47,591 bases of DNA from Zavarzinella formosa DSM 19928 (GTDB lineage: Bacteria; Planctomycetota; Planctomycetia; Gemmatales; Gemmataceae). The position numbers were made by a program, and so were the translations under genes. The notes under the pieces are model-generated. The model saw only the letters and a program-made list of their open reading frames with translations, had not been told where the DNA came from and did not search any database. The stretch spans positions 1,141,435 to 1,189,025 of the forward strand of contig NZ_JH636440.1 in NCBI RefSeq assembly GCF_000255705.1, given 5' to 3'. Position 1 is the first letter of the stretch, and every line of letters starts with the position of its first letter. This document shows positions 34,735-42,157 of this stretch, piece after piece.

Positions 34735-35841
34735 ATGTTTGGTTCAAGACCCCGCCATGGCAAAGACTATGGCGACGATTTCTTCAAGGAAAGCCGCATG
34801 TCGTTCGGGGATCACCTCGACGAACTGCGCACCCGCATGTGGCGGGCCATCAAGGGCCTCGCCTTCTGCCTCGTCATCGGCTTCGCCCTTGACGCCCTGG
34901 GCGACGCGCTGGGCCAGAAGTGGCTCGGCGTGGGCAAGCCGATGCTGAAAATCATCACCGACCCGGTGGAAAGCCAGGTGAAGGAGTTCTACCACGAGCG
35001 AACCGAACGGGTTCGCAAATCGACCGAAGAAGCCCGCAAAAACGAAGACCAGGGAAAGATCAGCCAGTTTAACGAAGTTCGGGCGCGCATCCCGGTCAAA
35101 GCGCTCGCGGACACCTTTGACCTGAAACCCGTCAATCCAGAACAGACACACGTTGAATGCACATTGGAGCTGCATGCGGCAGGCGTGTACCTCGCCAACA
35201 ATGACGGCGAATACGTTACTGATTCCCGGCAATACCTGACGGGTCTCGGCGTGATGGAAGCTTTCTGGGTGTACATGAAGGTGTCGCTGTTGTGCGGCGT
35301 GATTCTGGCCTGCCCGTGGATCTTCGGGCAGATGTGGGCCTTCATCGGGGCGGGGTTGTATCCGCACGAGAAGAAACTCGTGCATGTCTACATGCCGTTC
35401 TCGATCTTCCTGTTCCTCGGCGGCTGTCTTCTCTGCCAGTTCATGGTGCTGCCTCGGGCCGTCGAGGCGATGTTGAGCTTTTACCGCTGGATCAACGTGG
35501 ATCCGGACCTTCGGCTTAACGAATGGCTGGGCTTCGCGCTGGTGATGCCGCTGGTGTTCGGCGTGGCCTTCCAGACTCCGCTGGTCATGTTGTTCTTCAA
35601 CCGAATCGGCATCTTCACCTGGCAGGTTTACCTGCAAAAGTGGCGTTATGCGATCTTCACGCTGGCCGTCCTTGCCGCCGTGCTGACGCCGTCCACGGAC
35701 GTGATCTCCATGCTCTGGCTGTTCGTGCCGACGATGGCCCTCTACATGCTCGGCATCCTGATCTGTTACATGCTGCCGCCGCCGAAGAACCTATTCGGGG
35801 ATTTGATGGGCGCCCCAGAAGAGGAAGAAGTGGCGGTGTGA
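34735..35841 (+). CDS. tatC: Twin-arginine translocase subunit TatC with enlarged first periplasmic loop
   Basis: The product is 368 residues, against about 250 in common TatC proteins. The start at 34735 (MFGSRPRHG) has AGGAAA eight bases upstream; the frame is open further 5' but without family similarity. The signature SFGDHLDELRTRMWRAI lies at residues 23-39, followed by TM1. The region from roughly residue 65 to 175 is a charged, partly helical insert in the first periplasmic loop (HERTERVRKSTEEARKNED). Conserved parts resume with EAFWVYMKVSLL, PWIFGQMWAFIGAGLYPHEK and later LTPSTDVISM. TatC is the receptor for twin-arginine signal peptides in the inner membrane. No tatA or tatB gene lies nearby. 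Confidence 0.95.
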   Translation: MFGSRPRHGKDYGDDFFKESRMSFGDHLDELRTRMWRAIKGLAFCLVIGFALDALGDALGQKWLGVGKPMLKIITDPVESQVKEFYHERTERVRKSTEEARKNEDQGKISQFNEVRARIPVKALADTFDLKPVNPEQTHVECTLELHAAGVYLANNDGEYVTDSRQYLTGLGVMEAFWVYMKVSLLCGVILACPWIFGQMWAFIGAGLYPHEKKLVHVYMPFSIFLFLGGCLLCQFMVLPRAVEAMLSFYRWINVDPDLRLNEWLGFALVMPLVFGVAFQTPLVMLFFNRIGIFTWQVYLQKWRYAIFTLAVLAAVLTPSTDVISMLWLFVPTMALYMLGILICYMLPPPKNLFGDLMGAPEEEEVAV

Positions 35842-35869
35842 TCGGGCAAGTCGTGAGCCACGAGCTTTG

Positions 35870-35930
35870 AGCCGTGAGCCAAACCAAATGCCCCGTTGGC
35901 GGTCTTGGTTTGGCTCACGGCTTTTTCTTT
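35870..35930 (+). terminator. Strong intrinsic terminator after tatC
   Basis: A perfect 17-bp inverted repeat (AGCCGTGAGCCAAACCA at 35870-35886 with its complement at 35906-35922) encloses a 19-base loop. It is followed by TTTTTCTTT. It lies 29 bases after the tatC stop. Confidence 0.85.
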
Positions 35931-36789
35931 GCCCGACCGGCCAACACGTTACAGCCCTCGGGCTTTTCGGATTTGCAGACCGGTCAAAACCCGGCCCAAA
36001 ATTGCCCTGAAAAAGTGAAAAACACCCCTCCGGCGACCATTTTTGGACAGTTGGACACCCACCCAAGTGGTCAAAACCAGTGGGCCAACTGAACACTATT
36101 TTTCAAAACTCCCGGTAAAACGAGCATCATCCCTGATGATTTTGGGCAAATACGCAGCCTTTTCGGGTCATGGAAAATGGCCCAAAATGAGGGAAGTTGC
36201 TCACCGGCGGCAAGCTGAACGATCCGTCTTGGCGAGCCAGACAGCGTTCGGCCCGCTCGAATATCAATGGAAAGGTGCTCTCCTTGGTTTTCGTCGGAAG
36301 TCCTTGCATTCTCGCGGATGATTCGGGTAATCTGTTGGCGGAAGGAAGCCCATGAGACTCGACCGCCCGGTCATCAAAAATCACGACATTGTCGGCGAGG
36401 TGGACAGGAAACAAGGATCGCTGGCCGGATGCCATCGGTGCCCGTCAGTTATAACCGGATGGAGTCTTGGTGACGGGGACCGAACTTCAGGACATGGATT
36501 GGCGTCCGGGATTGGTGGATTTCCTCATGAATGACCCCATCCCTTGGAAACGAAAAGCCTGCCCGACTGTTTATGACCGGGCCGCAATCGGCGCAAAGTG
36601 TCGTTATTGTGATGGATTGCGATCTTTTTTGTCCCAACGAACGCGGTGTGAGGCAAGCAAGCCTTTGCCAAATTGACGGTTACGCCGATTCTGAATCGTG
36701 TTCGAAATCGAAAAACGGCTTGAAAACCAACTGTGATAACTTGCGCCGGGGCGCAACTATCACAAGTTCGGCGAACGGAGGGTTTCAGG
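35931..36789. other. Gene-poor stretch at the left edge of the accessory island
   Basis: Several short frames overlap on both strands, but none shows protein-like composition or a known family. The only one with a good ribosome binding site is listed separately at 36352. An imperfect inverted repeat at about 36050-36090 (GTTGG...CCCAC with GTGGGCCAAC) is visible. The stretch may hold decayed genes. Confidence 0.4.
36352..36534 (+). CDS. Possible small protein or gene remnant
   Basis: This is a 60-codon frame beginning MRLDRPVIKNHDIVGEV with GGAAGG a few bases upstream of the ATG. An adjoining frame (36467-36676) continues in a different register with WRPGLVDFLMNDPIPWKRK, which reads more like protein than the end of the first frame. 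A frameshifted remnant of a longer gene is therefore possible. No family recognised. Confidence 0.25.
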   Translation: MRLDRPVIKNHDIVGEVDRKQGSLAGCHRCPSVITGWSLGDGDRTSGHGLASGIGGFPHE

Positions 36790-37179
36790 GTGGCAGATGT
36801 GCCGGCGCTGGTTGACGGCTTCCTACGCAGCCTGTGTGGGATTGCCGACGGCATGTATTCCGAGGGTGGCATGTCCTGTACATATCAACAGGAAGTACCG
36901 CCACCGCCTGACCTGTCGGCCAGCGGTCCGAGTGAGGATGCGCTTTTATGCCGGTTCTTCGACGTGGCGCTGGGAAACTATGGCACGCCCGCGCCGTCCA
37001 CGCGAGGCCATCTGGTGTGGGAACTACGACGGGTGGTGCGGGAGGCGTCCGGGGCGGACTTGGTGGCCGCTCGCGTAGACAAGACTCCGGGCGAGGGGTA
37101 CAGTTGCACGCTTACCTTGTGGTGGCGATCGGCGAGAGGCGGTCTGGATTCAGTGGAGCTTTTCTGGAGCTTGGACTGA
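36790..37179 (+). CDS. Hypothetical small protein, first gene of the island
   Basis: The product is 129 residues from a GTG at 36790, which has GGAGGG seven bases upstream; an in-frame ATG at 36733 has no such site. The sequence has an amphipathic N-terminal helix (PALVDGFLRSLCGIADGMY), a Pro-rich segment, a second helix (HLVWELRRVVREASGADLV) and a beta-like end (YSCTLTLWWRSARGGLDSVELFWSLD). No signal peptide or membrane segment is seen and I do not recognise the family. Size and alpha/beta layout would suit a small immunity-type or regulatory protein, but that is only inference from its neighbours. An attC-like half site begins within two bases of its stop. Confidence 0.6.
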   Translation: MADVPALVDGFLRSLCGIADGMYSEGGMSCTYQQEVPPPPDLSASGPSEDALLCRFFDVALGNYGTPAPSTRGHLVWELRRVVREASGADLVAARVDKTPGEGYSCTLTLWWRSARGGLDSVELFWSLD

Positions 37180-37331
37180 CGCCGAACAAAACTCTGCACC
37201 AGACCCAGCCGCATAAATTGGTTCCGGGGGCTGATCAGTCGCTGACTGAGGCCGGCTTGTCGGGCTTAAGCAGATGGCCGGGGTTGAATGTGAGGTTTTC
37301 TTGATTCCCATTCACGCTGGTTGCCGAACCT
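37180..37331 (+). other. Intergenic stretch with an attC-like half site
   Basis: GCCGAACAAAACTCTGCACC begins at 37181 and would read NKTLHQT if translated. That is the kind of tail often seen where reading frames run into integron attC sites (from memory). The expected matching right half with GTTNGGC is not found; the nearest candidate is GTCGGGC at about 37259-37265. A 6-bp hairpin (TCAGTC/GACTGA) is at 37235-37249. No gene. Confidence 0.3.
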
Positions 37332-37412
37332 CAAGAGCCCCACTGCGTCAGCGGTGGGGGTGGATTTTACTCTCAGGAAGCCACCCCCACCGCTGACGCA
37401 GTGGGGCTCTTG
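37332..37412. repeat. Perfect 32-bp inverted repeat (REP/MITE-like)
   Basis: The arms 37332-37363 and 37381-37412 are exact reverse complements around a 17-base spacer. Each arm is itself near-palindromic (CCCCACTGC GTCA GCGGTGGGG, one mismatch). The form resembles paired REP/BIME elements or a small non-coding mobile repeat. It lies between two island genes. Confidence 0.85.
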
Positions 37413-37496
37413 GCCAACGGTGAAACGTGACAACCCACCCCGGCTCGTCGAGTTTGGTCGTTCGGCATTCGGCGGATGAAAGGCTGTGACAGAGTC

Positions 37497-37847
37497 ATGA
37501 TGATCCGCCTGATTCCGAAGGTGTTTTTCAATCACCTGAGTGAAGGCCTCGACCTGTTTGTGGGGTGCCTGGGTTTCGAGGCGCTCTATCAGGATGAGTC
37601 GCTTGCTGTCGTGGCCAGGGACGGGGCAAAGGCATATGTCGTCGAGAGTCCGGAATTCGCGGCGAAGGACCGTCCCGAGATCACCATCGAGACGGACTCC
37701 ATCGAAGCCCTGTACGCCGAGATTGCGGCCAAGCGTCCATTACTGCTCCATCCGAACGCGAAGTTTGTCGAAACAAAGCCGTGGGGCGCGAAAGAGTTTG
37801 CTGTTCTTGACACGACGAATGTGTGCATTGTTTTTCGCCAATGGTGA
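37497..37847 (+). CDS. VOC (glyoxalase / bleomycin-resistance) family protein
   Basis: The product is 116 residues from the ATG at 37497; an in-frame ATG at 37476 adds seven residues, and neither start has a strong ribosome binding site. It has the paired beta-alpha-beta-beta-beta layout of the VOC fold: IRLIPKVFFNHLSEGLDLFV as the opening strand and helix, AVVARDGAKAYVVES, EITIETDSIEALYAEI, and the closing KPWGAKEFAVLDTTNVCIVF. Metal ligands are not obvious by eye, so it may be a binding protein rather than an enzyme. Stand-alone VOC proteins bind or modify small toxic molecules. It follows the 32-bp inverted repeat. Confidence 0.75.
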   Translation: MMIRLIPKVFFNHLSEGLDLFVGCLGFEALYQDESLAVVARDGAKAYVVESPEFAAKDRPEITIETDSIEALYAEIAAKRPLLLHPNAKFVETKPWGAKEFAVLDTTNVCIVFRQW

Positions 37848-37983
37848 CAATACCCGGCCACGCGCGGGCGGCCCCATCCGCCAAGTTCGCCGGGGGGCTC
37901 CGACGCCGGCCGCTGAAGACAGTCATTCGGCCACAGAGCAACCGTAACCCGATCTGGCACATACCATCGCGGAGGATATCCCC

Positions 37984-38481
37984 ATGTTTGCTGGTCTGAT
38001 TTTTGCGTCGCTGGCCCTTGGTGGCGGCACGGAAGCCAAGGCTGCCGAACCGGTTTACGAATTCAAGCTCGACAAGCCGGAGGACAGCGCCACCGTTGTC
38101 AAAGAAGCGAAGCGAACCGTGTTCGTCGTCACCAGTCCAAACGGCATCGGTCAGGGAACCATCATCCTGAAGGCGGGCCAATGGCCCGAAAACGTCACCC
38201 TTCGGTTTCAGCGAGCGCGTGGCAAGGGCATCAGCAAGTTTGAGCATTTCTCGCTGACGACGGATCGTGTCAGCGCGCAAGGCGAGTTGAAATTGTCGGA
38301 CAAGCTCGACTTCGACTTCTTGGACGCAAAGGGGAAGTCAGGCGCCGATCGGCGTTCCGCAGGCGTTTTGAATGTGGTTGTGGAGTCGCGAGACGACGCG
38401 CTGGATGTCACCTTGCCGACTTGCTTGCTGATCGGCTCGCCCCGGCTCGAATTGTCTTGGATTGATGTGCTTCGACGGTGA
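37984..38481 (+). CDS. Secreted hypothetical protein
   Basis: The product is 165 residues from the ATG at 37984 with a strong GGAGG eight bases upstream. Residues 1-21 form a signal peptide (MFAGLIFASLALGGGTEAKA, then AEP). The mature part looks all-beta, with phrases such as TVFVVTSPNGIGQGTIIL, VTLRFQRARGKGISKFEHFS and LELSWIDVLRR. No domain family or catalytic motif is recognised. It may be a small periplasmic or envelope protein. It is 136 bases after the VOC gene and 126 bases before the SUKH-like gene, all on the same strand. Confidence 0.75.
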   Translation: MFAGLIFASLALGGGTEAKAAEPVYEFKLDKPEDSATVVKEAKRTVFVVTSPNGIGQGTIILKAGQWPENVTLRFQRARGKGISKFEHFSLTTDRVSAQGELKLSDKLDFDFLDAKGKSGADRRSAGVLNVVVESRDDALDVTLPTCLLIGSPRLELSWIDVLRR

Positions 38482-38607
38482 ACGGGCGTGGTGGCCGTGC
38501 CGAACCCGGCGAGGCGCCTGACCCGGCGGGAGCATGACGGTTTTCCCCGGCATATGGCACACTCGGCCCCCGCCACTGCCGAGTCGTTCGGCGAGCGAAG
38601 GACACGA

Positions 38608-39336
38608 ATGGCTGCAACCGATTTCATCGAACGGTACGCGGGCGGCGAATACCAGCAGGTATGGCAGGAACTGATCGCCCTCGGCGACCGGGTTCGGGAA
38701 GAGCCTTATTGGAGCGAGGCCAGGGCGGTAGCCAACGAGACGATGAGGCGGGTGCGAGAAAACGTGGGGCGGCTGATCCCGCGGCTTGAGCACATCGGGT
38801 ATCGTTTCGCCCGCGACAGGCCGGGATTAATCGGCGACTCGCAGCCCCCGCACGTGCCGCCGGATGGCAACGAGCCAGAGTTGATCGATGACTACGAGCG
38901 GCGGTTCGGGGTCACAGTCCCATTGTCCCTGCGGGCGTTTTACGAGGTCGTCGGAGCGGTGGATTTGCGCGGCCGCCACCCCGACTGGCGCGGGCAGCAA
39001 GACCCGCTCCAAATATACGGACTAGACATGACACGCAACGACGCGAGCGGTTGGGACGGGCCGGTCGAGAAAATCTTTCTTTGCCCATGCCCGCTCATGA
39101 AGGACGGGTACAGCGGGGTGGGGCCGCTGTACTTGGAGCCAGGCCGGGCGGCCGACGGTCCCGTCGGGTTCGAGGGCGGGTCGATGTCGTTTACGTTTGT
39201 GGAGTACCTGCGAAACGCCTTCCGGTGGGGCGGGTTCGCGGGATGCGTGCAGACGGAGGACGAGTTCGCCAGCGATTGGTTGGAACTGCCCTCGACCGCC
39301 CGGAGTCAACTGGCGGCGGACCTCATGCCGCTGTGA
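38608..39336 (+). CDS. SMI1/KNR4 (SUKH)-like protein
   Basis: The product is 242 residues from the ATG at 38608 with AAGGA upstream; the frame is open to 38488, but that part lacks similarity. Residues 90-118 (ELIDDYERRFGVTVPLSLRAFYEVVGAVDL) show the SUKH core helix-strand pattern. LYLEPGRAADGPVGF (174-188) and TFVEYLRNAFRWGGF (196-210) complete the typical C-terminal half. In bacteria, SUKH proteins are mostly immunity proteins against secreted toxins or contact-dependent effectors (established for the superfamily). No toxin gene is beside it. Its stop overlaps the GTG start of the Imm21-like gene (GTGA), so the two are translationally coupled. Confidence 0.65.
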   Translation: MAATDFIERYAGGEYQQVWQELIALGDRVREEPYWSEARAVANETMRRVRENVGRLIPRLEHIGYRFARDRPGLIGDSQPPHVPPDGNEPELIDDYERRFGVTVPLSLRAFYEVVGAVDLRGRHPDWRGQQDPLQIYGLDMTRNDASGWDGPVEKIFLCPCPLMKDGYSGVGPLYLEPGRAADGPVGFEGGSMSFTFVEYLRNAFRWGGFAGCVQTEDEFASDWLELPSTARSQLAADLMPL

Positions 39337-40088
39337 GCGGGAATGGCCCGGACGCCGAATCAGACGCCGTCGCCGACACCGCCGCAGTGTTCGGTTCTGG
39401 GATGGCTCGGCGCACAGGGCGGCTGAGTTTAGTCATTCGTTCGGCGGAGGGCGTCGAGGTGGCAAAGCGGCGGCTGGTCTGGATCGGCACCACCGGCGGG
39501 CCGCATCTCGTGGTGCCGGAGAAGCACGCCCCGCATTGGGAGGGCGTGGGCGAGCCGAGCCACGGCCGGGTCGTCCAAGCCCGATTCCGCTCCGATCCCG
39601 CCGAACCGGCCACCGATTATGACCGGGCCTGCGATGTCAACGATTGGATGGGGGTGATCCGCGTCGGCCGTGGCCGGGGGGTGGTGCTGGGCGATGTGCC
39701 TTTGCTGGCCGCCTGCCACGAGTGGCAGGGGCGGCATTACATTCTCCGGTGGGACTACGCCCCGTCGGAAGCCGCCCTGCTCAAGTTCTTCCGGTCAGTC
39801 GTCGGAAGCTTGTCACCGGAGGCCGAGGTGGCGTTCCGTCATCCGGGCGGGCGGTTGCTCCTGCTCGACTCGTCGGACACCCCGCGGAACTGGCTCTTTG
39901 AACACTCGGCGTTCGAGCTGCCCGCCGGGTCGTACCGGGTGATGATGTCGCGTGCCGCGGCCGGCGAGTGTGGTGTGATCGTTTACGAGTGGCGGCGCTC
40001 AAACGCCAAACCGGGCGCTGTGCCTGACCCGGCCGCCCGCCGGTTTTCCCCGATTTGTAACTCAAGGATCAACTTGAGTTACCCCTGA
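39333..40088 (+). CDS. Imm21-like immunity family protein
   Basis: The product is 251 residues from a GTG at 39333 that overlaps the upstream stop; an internal ATG at 39402 is the alternative and would still keep the domain. The pattern is W50-x-GTTGGPHLVVPEKHAPHW, then TDYDRACDVNDWMGVIRVGRGRGVVLGD (94-121), then HYILRWDYA. This matches what I recall of Imm21, a family found in polymorphic-toxin immunity loci. The C-terminal third (GGRLLLLDSSD, LPAGSYRVMMSRA) fits the same family. The last codons are written by a perfect palindrome (40057-40082). Coupling to a SUKH-like gene supports an immunity function, but no cognate toxin is in the window. Confidence 0.55.
   Translation: MSGNGPDAESDAVADTAAVFGSGMARRTGRLSLVIRSAEGVEVAKRRLVWIGTTGGPHLVVPEKHAPHWEGVGEPSHGRVVQARFRSDPAEPATDYDRACDVNDWMGVIRVGRGRGVVLGDVPLLAACHEWQGRHYILRWDYAPSEAALLKFFRSVVGSLSPEAEVAFRHPGGRLLLLDSSDTPRNWLFEHSAFELPAGSYRVMMSRAAAGECGVIVYEWRRSNAKPGAVPDPAARRFSPICNSRINLSYP
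40057..40082 (+). repeat. Perfect 10-bp inverted repeat at the 3' end of the Imm21-like gene
   Basis: GTAACTCAAG and CTTGAGTTAC flank GATCAA. It lies within the last ten codons and could serve as a weak terminator or an insertion scar. A 13-base tandem repeat (ACGATCCGGCCGG twice) follows at about 40088-40113. Confidence 0.6.
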
Positions 40089-40115
40089 CGATCCGGCCGG
40101 ACGATCCGGCCGGGG

Positions 40116-40171
40116 TTGGGCGCTGGTGCGTTTGGGGTCGTACTTGGCTTTGGCGGGGTAGTCGGCGGGGA
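40116..40171 (-). pseudogene. Remnant of the 3' end of a small gene (copy of 42182-42237)
   Basis: 56 bases match 42182-42237 with three differences and lie in the same orientation. On the minus strand both encode the tail PAK-x-KYDPKRTSAQ-x-RPDR. Upstream of it there is no similarity to the full gene at 42158-42448, so only the 3' end was copied. The surrounding 40089-40349 holds no other gene. Confidence 0.7.
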
Positions 40172-40349
40172 AATCGCTTTCATCACGGGTATTTGTCTCG
40201 CCGAGTCGGGGGGAAGCCGTTGCCCGCCGGGAGTCACCCGGCAGCACATGCTGTTCGGCTCGCCAAGACATCAGTGGTAAGGCGGTGTTTGGCGCGGCGT
40301 CAATAAATGGTTACGCTGATGGTTAATCAACCGCCGGAGGGCTTCGTGA

Positions 40350-41000
40350 GTGATTGACGATGATGATCGTTGGTTCGGCGTTTTTCAGGGCTACCGGCCG
40401 CATGGCGACGGTGTTGACGAGGTATTCGCCAGTCTTGAGGATTCGCCAAATTATGCCGCCCGTGTGCGGTCCGTCTGCCAGGCCGCGTTTCATCCTGACT
40501 GGGCGCGAGATGCGTACTTCGTCGTTCGCACACCCCCGCTTTCAAATGACACGGAGTTGATCGATTTCGGGAAGGATTTGCTCGCCGGCTTGCGGCTGAT
40601 AGCTGTGCTGGCGACATTATCAGGTCACCGGGAACTCCACGAGTATATCGGCGCTGTTGATGGGGTTGTGGTTGTCCCGTCGGGAGAGTGCGACCGCAGA
40701 AACGACGATCACGCATTGGTTCAGGATTCGCTCGGTGACATCCTTCGGGGTTTCTACGACTACGGGCACCGAACCGTCCATCTGCGAGAAGGCTTCTACA
40801 GCGTGGCGTGCGATTATTGGCTTGCATGGTATCTTCAGTGGCCATACTTTCAGAAATGGATTCCACGAGACGTATTCCGCCCGTATTTTGAGTTGTGGTC
40901 GCGGGGCTGCGAGGTTGTCTTTCAAGGCAAATCTCTGTGCATCGCAAGACAGGCCGAGACACAGATCACAAAGGACGCACAGGATGGGGGCCAGTTTTGA
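40350..41000 (+). CDS. Hypothetical protein of the island
   Basis: The product is 216 residues from a GTG at 40350 with GGAGGG eight bases upstream, which settles the start. It begins with an acidic run (IDDDDRWFGVF) followed by predominantly helical sequence. Notable phrases are ELIDFGKDLLAGLRLIAVL and an aromatic-rich segment YSVACDYWLAWYLQWPYFQKW that is not hydrophobic enough to be a clear membrane helix. The last 30 residues include VFQGKSLCIARQ. No known domain is recognised. It overlaps the next gene by 17 bases, so they form a coupled pair, and an island defence or immunity role is only inferred. Confidence 0.65.
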   Translation: MIDDDDRWFGVFQGYRPHGDGVDEVFASLEDSPNYAARVRSVCQAAFHPDWARDAYFVVRTPPLSNDTELIDFGKDLLAGLRLIAVLATLSGHRELHEYIGAVDGVVVVPSGECDRRNDDHALVQDSLGDILRGFYDYGHRTVHLREGFYSVACDYWLAWYLQWPYFQKWIPRDVFRPYFELWSRGCEVVFQGKSLCIARQAETQITKDAQDGGQF

Positions 41001-41376
41001 GACAGTGTTTGAGGCCAAAGCCCAGCCGTATTCCGAATGCGGAACGGACCATACGGCGCTGGCCAAAGTGCGGGAACAATTGGATTTTTTTGCCAAAGAG
41101 AATGGGCTTGTCTCGCTCTTGGCATTCGAGAGTTACGCGCCCGAAGATATCGCCGCACCAATGAGTGACGAGACACGGGCCGAATTAGCGCCCGCCGAAT
41201 GGTTCTCGCCATCGCACGGACTGGCAACCGTCAAGGCATTGCAAACGTATCTAATTTCATGTCCGAATGTTTTGGCTCGGCAATCACTCGTGATCGAGGA
41301 GTTGTCACAAATAGCAACGGAGTTAGAGGCGGCGAAGCGAGCCGGTGTGCGGTTCCGATTCGCAATCATTATTTGA
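40984..41376 (+). CDS. Hypothetical protein coupled to the preceding gene
   Basis: The product is 130 residues from the ATG at 40984 with AAAGGA eight bases upstream; the start lies inside the preceding gene. The sequence is acidic and helical: TALAKVREQLDFFAKENGLVSLLAFESYAP, APAEWFSPSHGLATVKALQTYL, and a last coil QSLVIEELSQIATELEAAKRAGVRF. I do not recognise a family. The 17-base overlap with the preceding gene suggests the two products act together in fixed ratio, as in two-gene toxin/antitoxin or immunity modules, but no toxin motif is visible. Confidence 0.65.
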   Translation: MGASFETVFEAKAQPYSECGTDHTALAKVREQLDFFAKENGLVSLLAFESYAPEDIAAPMSDETRAELAPAEWFSPSHGLATVKALQTYLISCPNVLARQSLVIEELSQIATELEAAKRAGVRFRFAIII

Positions 41377-41445
41377 GGCAGATATTGTCCTCATCTGTTC
41401 CAAGTTGGTGGCTGTCTTCTGATGGAGGGCGGCTGAACTTGGATT

Positions 41446-42042
41446 TTGACATCGAAAAGAGCATCTGAAGTGGGTGACGATCTAATCTCGGTGATTGACA
41501 TCGCCCGCCAGCATGGCAAGCGTAAATCGACCGTGTTTAAGGTGCTGAAAAAGCTCGGCATCACCCCGGCGAAACATCGAAACTTGTCGAGCAAAAACCA
41601 GTTGGTTGCATACATCACGCAAGAAGAATTCCGGCTTGTTACGGTCGAGATGCAAGCCATCATTGAACGTGATGACGCCGAAGCGAACGGCGATGAGTCC
41701 GAGGATTTTGTGTCTGCCGAAGTCGGCGTTTTCTACCTTATTCAGCTTGAGCCAAAATTTGACCCCGGACGGTTCAAATTAGGTTTTGCCACCGGCATGT
41801 CGGAGCGGTTGAGGCATCTGCGTTGTTCTGCTCCGTTCGCCACGGTCTTGCAGTCTTGGCCATGCCGACGATTATGGGAGAAGACAGCAATCGAATCCGT
41901 GTCCGCCAACTGTGAAAAGTTGCACACGGAGATCTTTCGCACCACCTCTCTGGAAGAGGTAATGGTCCGTTGCGAGCGATTTTTCGCTATCATGCCGCCC
42001 TCGCAGTCAAGCGCATATGATCAAGCGGTCGGCCAAGGTTAA
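41446..42042 (+). CDS. HTH plus GIY-YIG (T5orf172/MUG113-like) protein
   Basis: The product is 198 residues. The frame opens at 41437, and TTG at 41446 or GTG at 41470 are the possible starts; neither has a good ribosome binding site. Residues 14-55 look like a helix-turn-helix (SVIDIARQHGKRKSTVFKVLKKLGI). After an acidic linker, residues 94-185 follow the GIY-YIG superfamily: VGVFYLIQ (in place of GxxY), FKLGFATG (KIG position), ERLRHLR (catalytic Arg), then WEKTAIES and LHTEIF with the Glu/His region. This layout is common in phage and defence-associated nucleases. It is the last plus-strand gene of the island. Confidence 0.6.
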   Translation: MTSKRASEVGDDLISVIDIARQHGKRKSTVFKVLKKLGITPAKHRNLSSKNQLVAYITQEEFRLVTVEMQAIIERDDAEANGDESEDFVSAEVGVFYLIQLEPKFDPGRFKLGFATGMSERLRHLRCSAPFATVLQSWPCRRLWEKTAIESVSANCEKLHTEIFRTTSLEEVMVRCERFFAIMPPSQSSAYDQAVGQG

Positions 42043-42157
42043 TTCTTGTTTTTTGAGGATCGTTCCATCATTTCGGGCGAACCACCGAAAATCAGCCGCA
42101 ATGGACCATTGAGGCCAAAATAGGCCAATTATTCCCGGATTGGACGAGATTGTTCTC

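Noticed and set aside
39051-39332. Upstream extension of the Imm21-like frame
   Set aside because: It overlaps the SUKH-like gene almost completely; the coupled GTG at 39333 is the better start.
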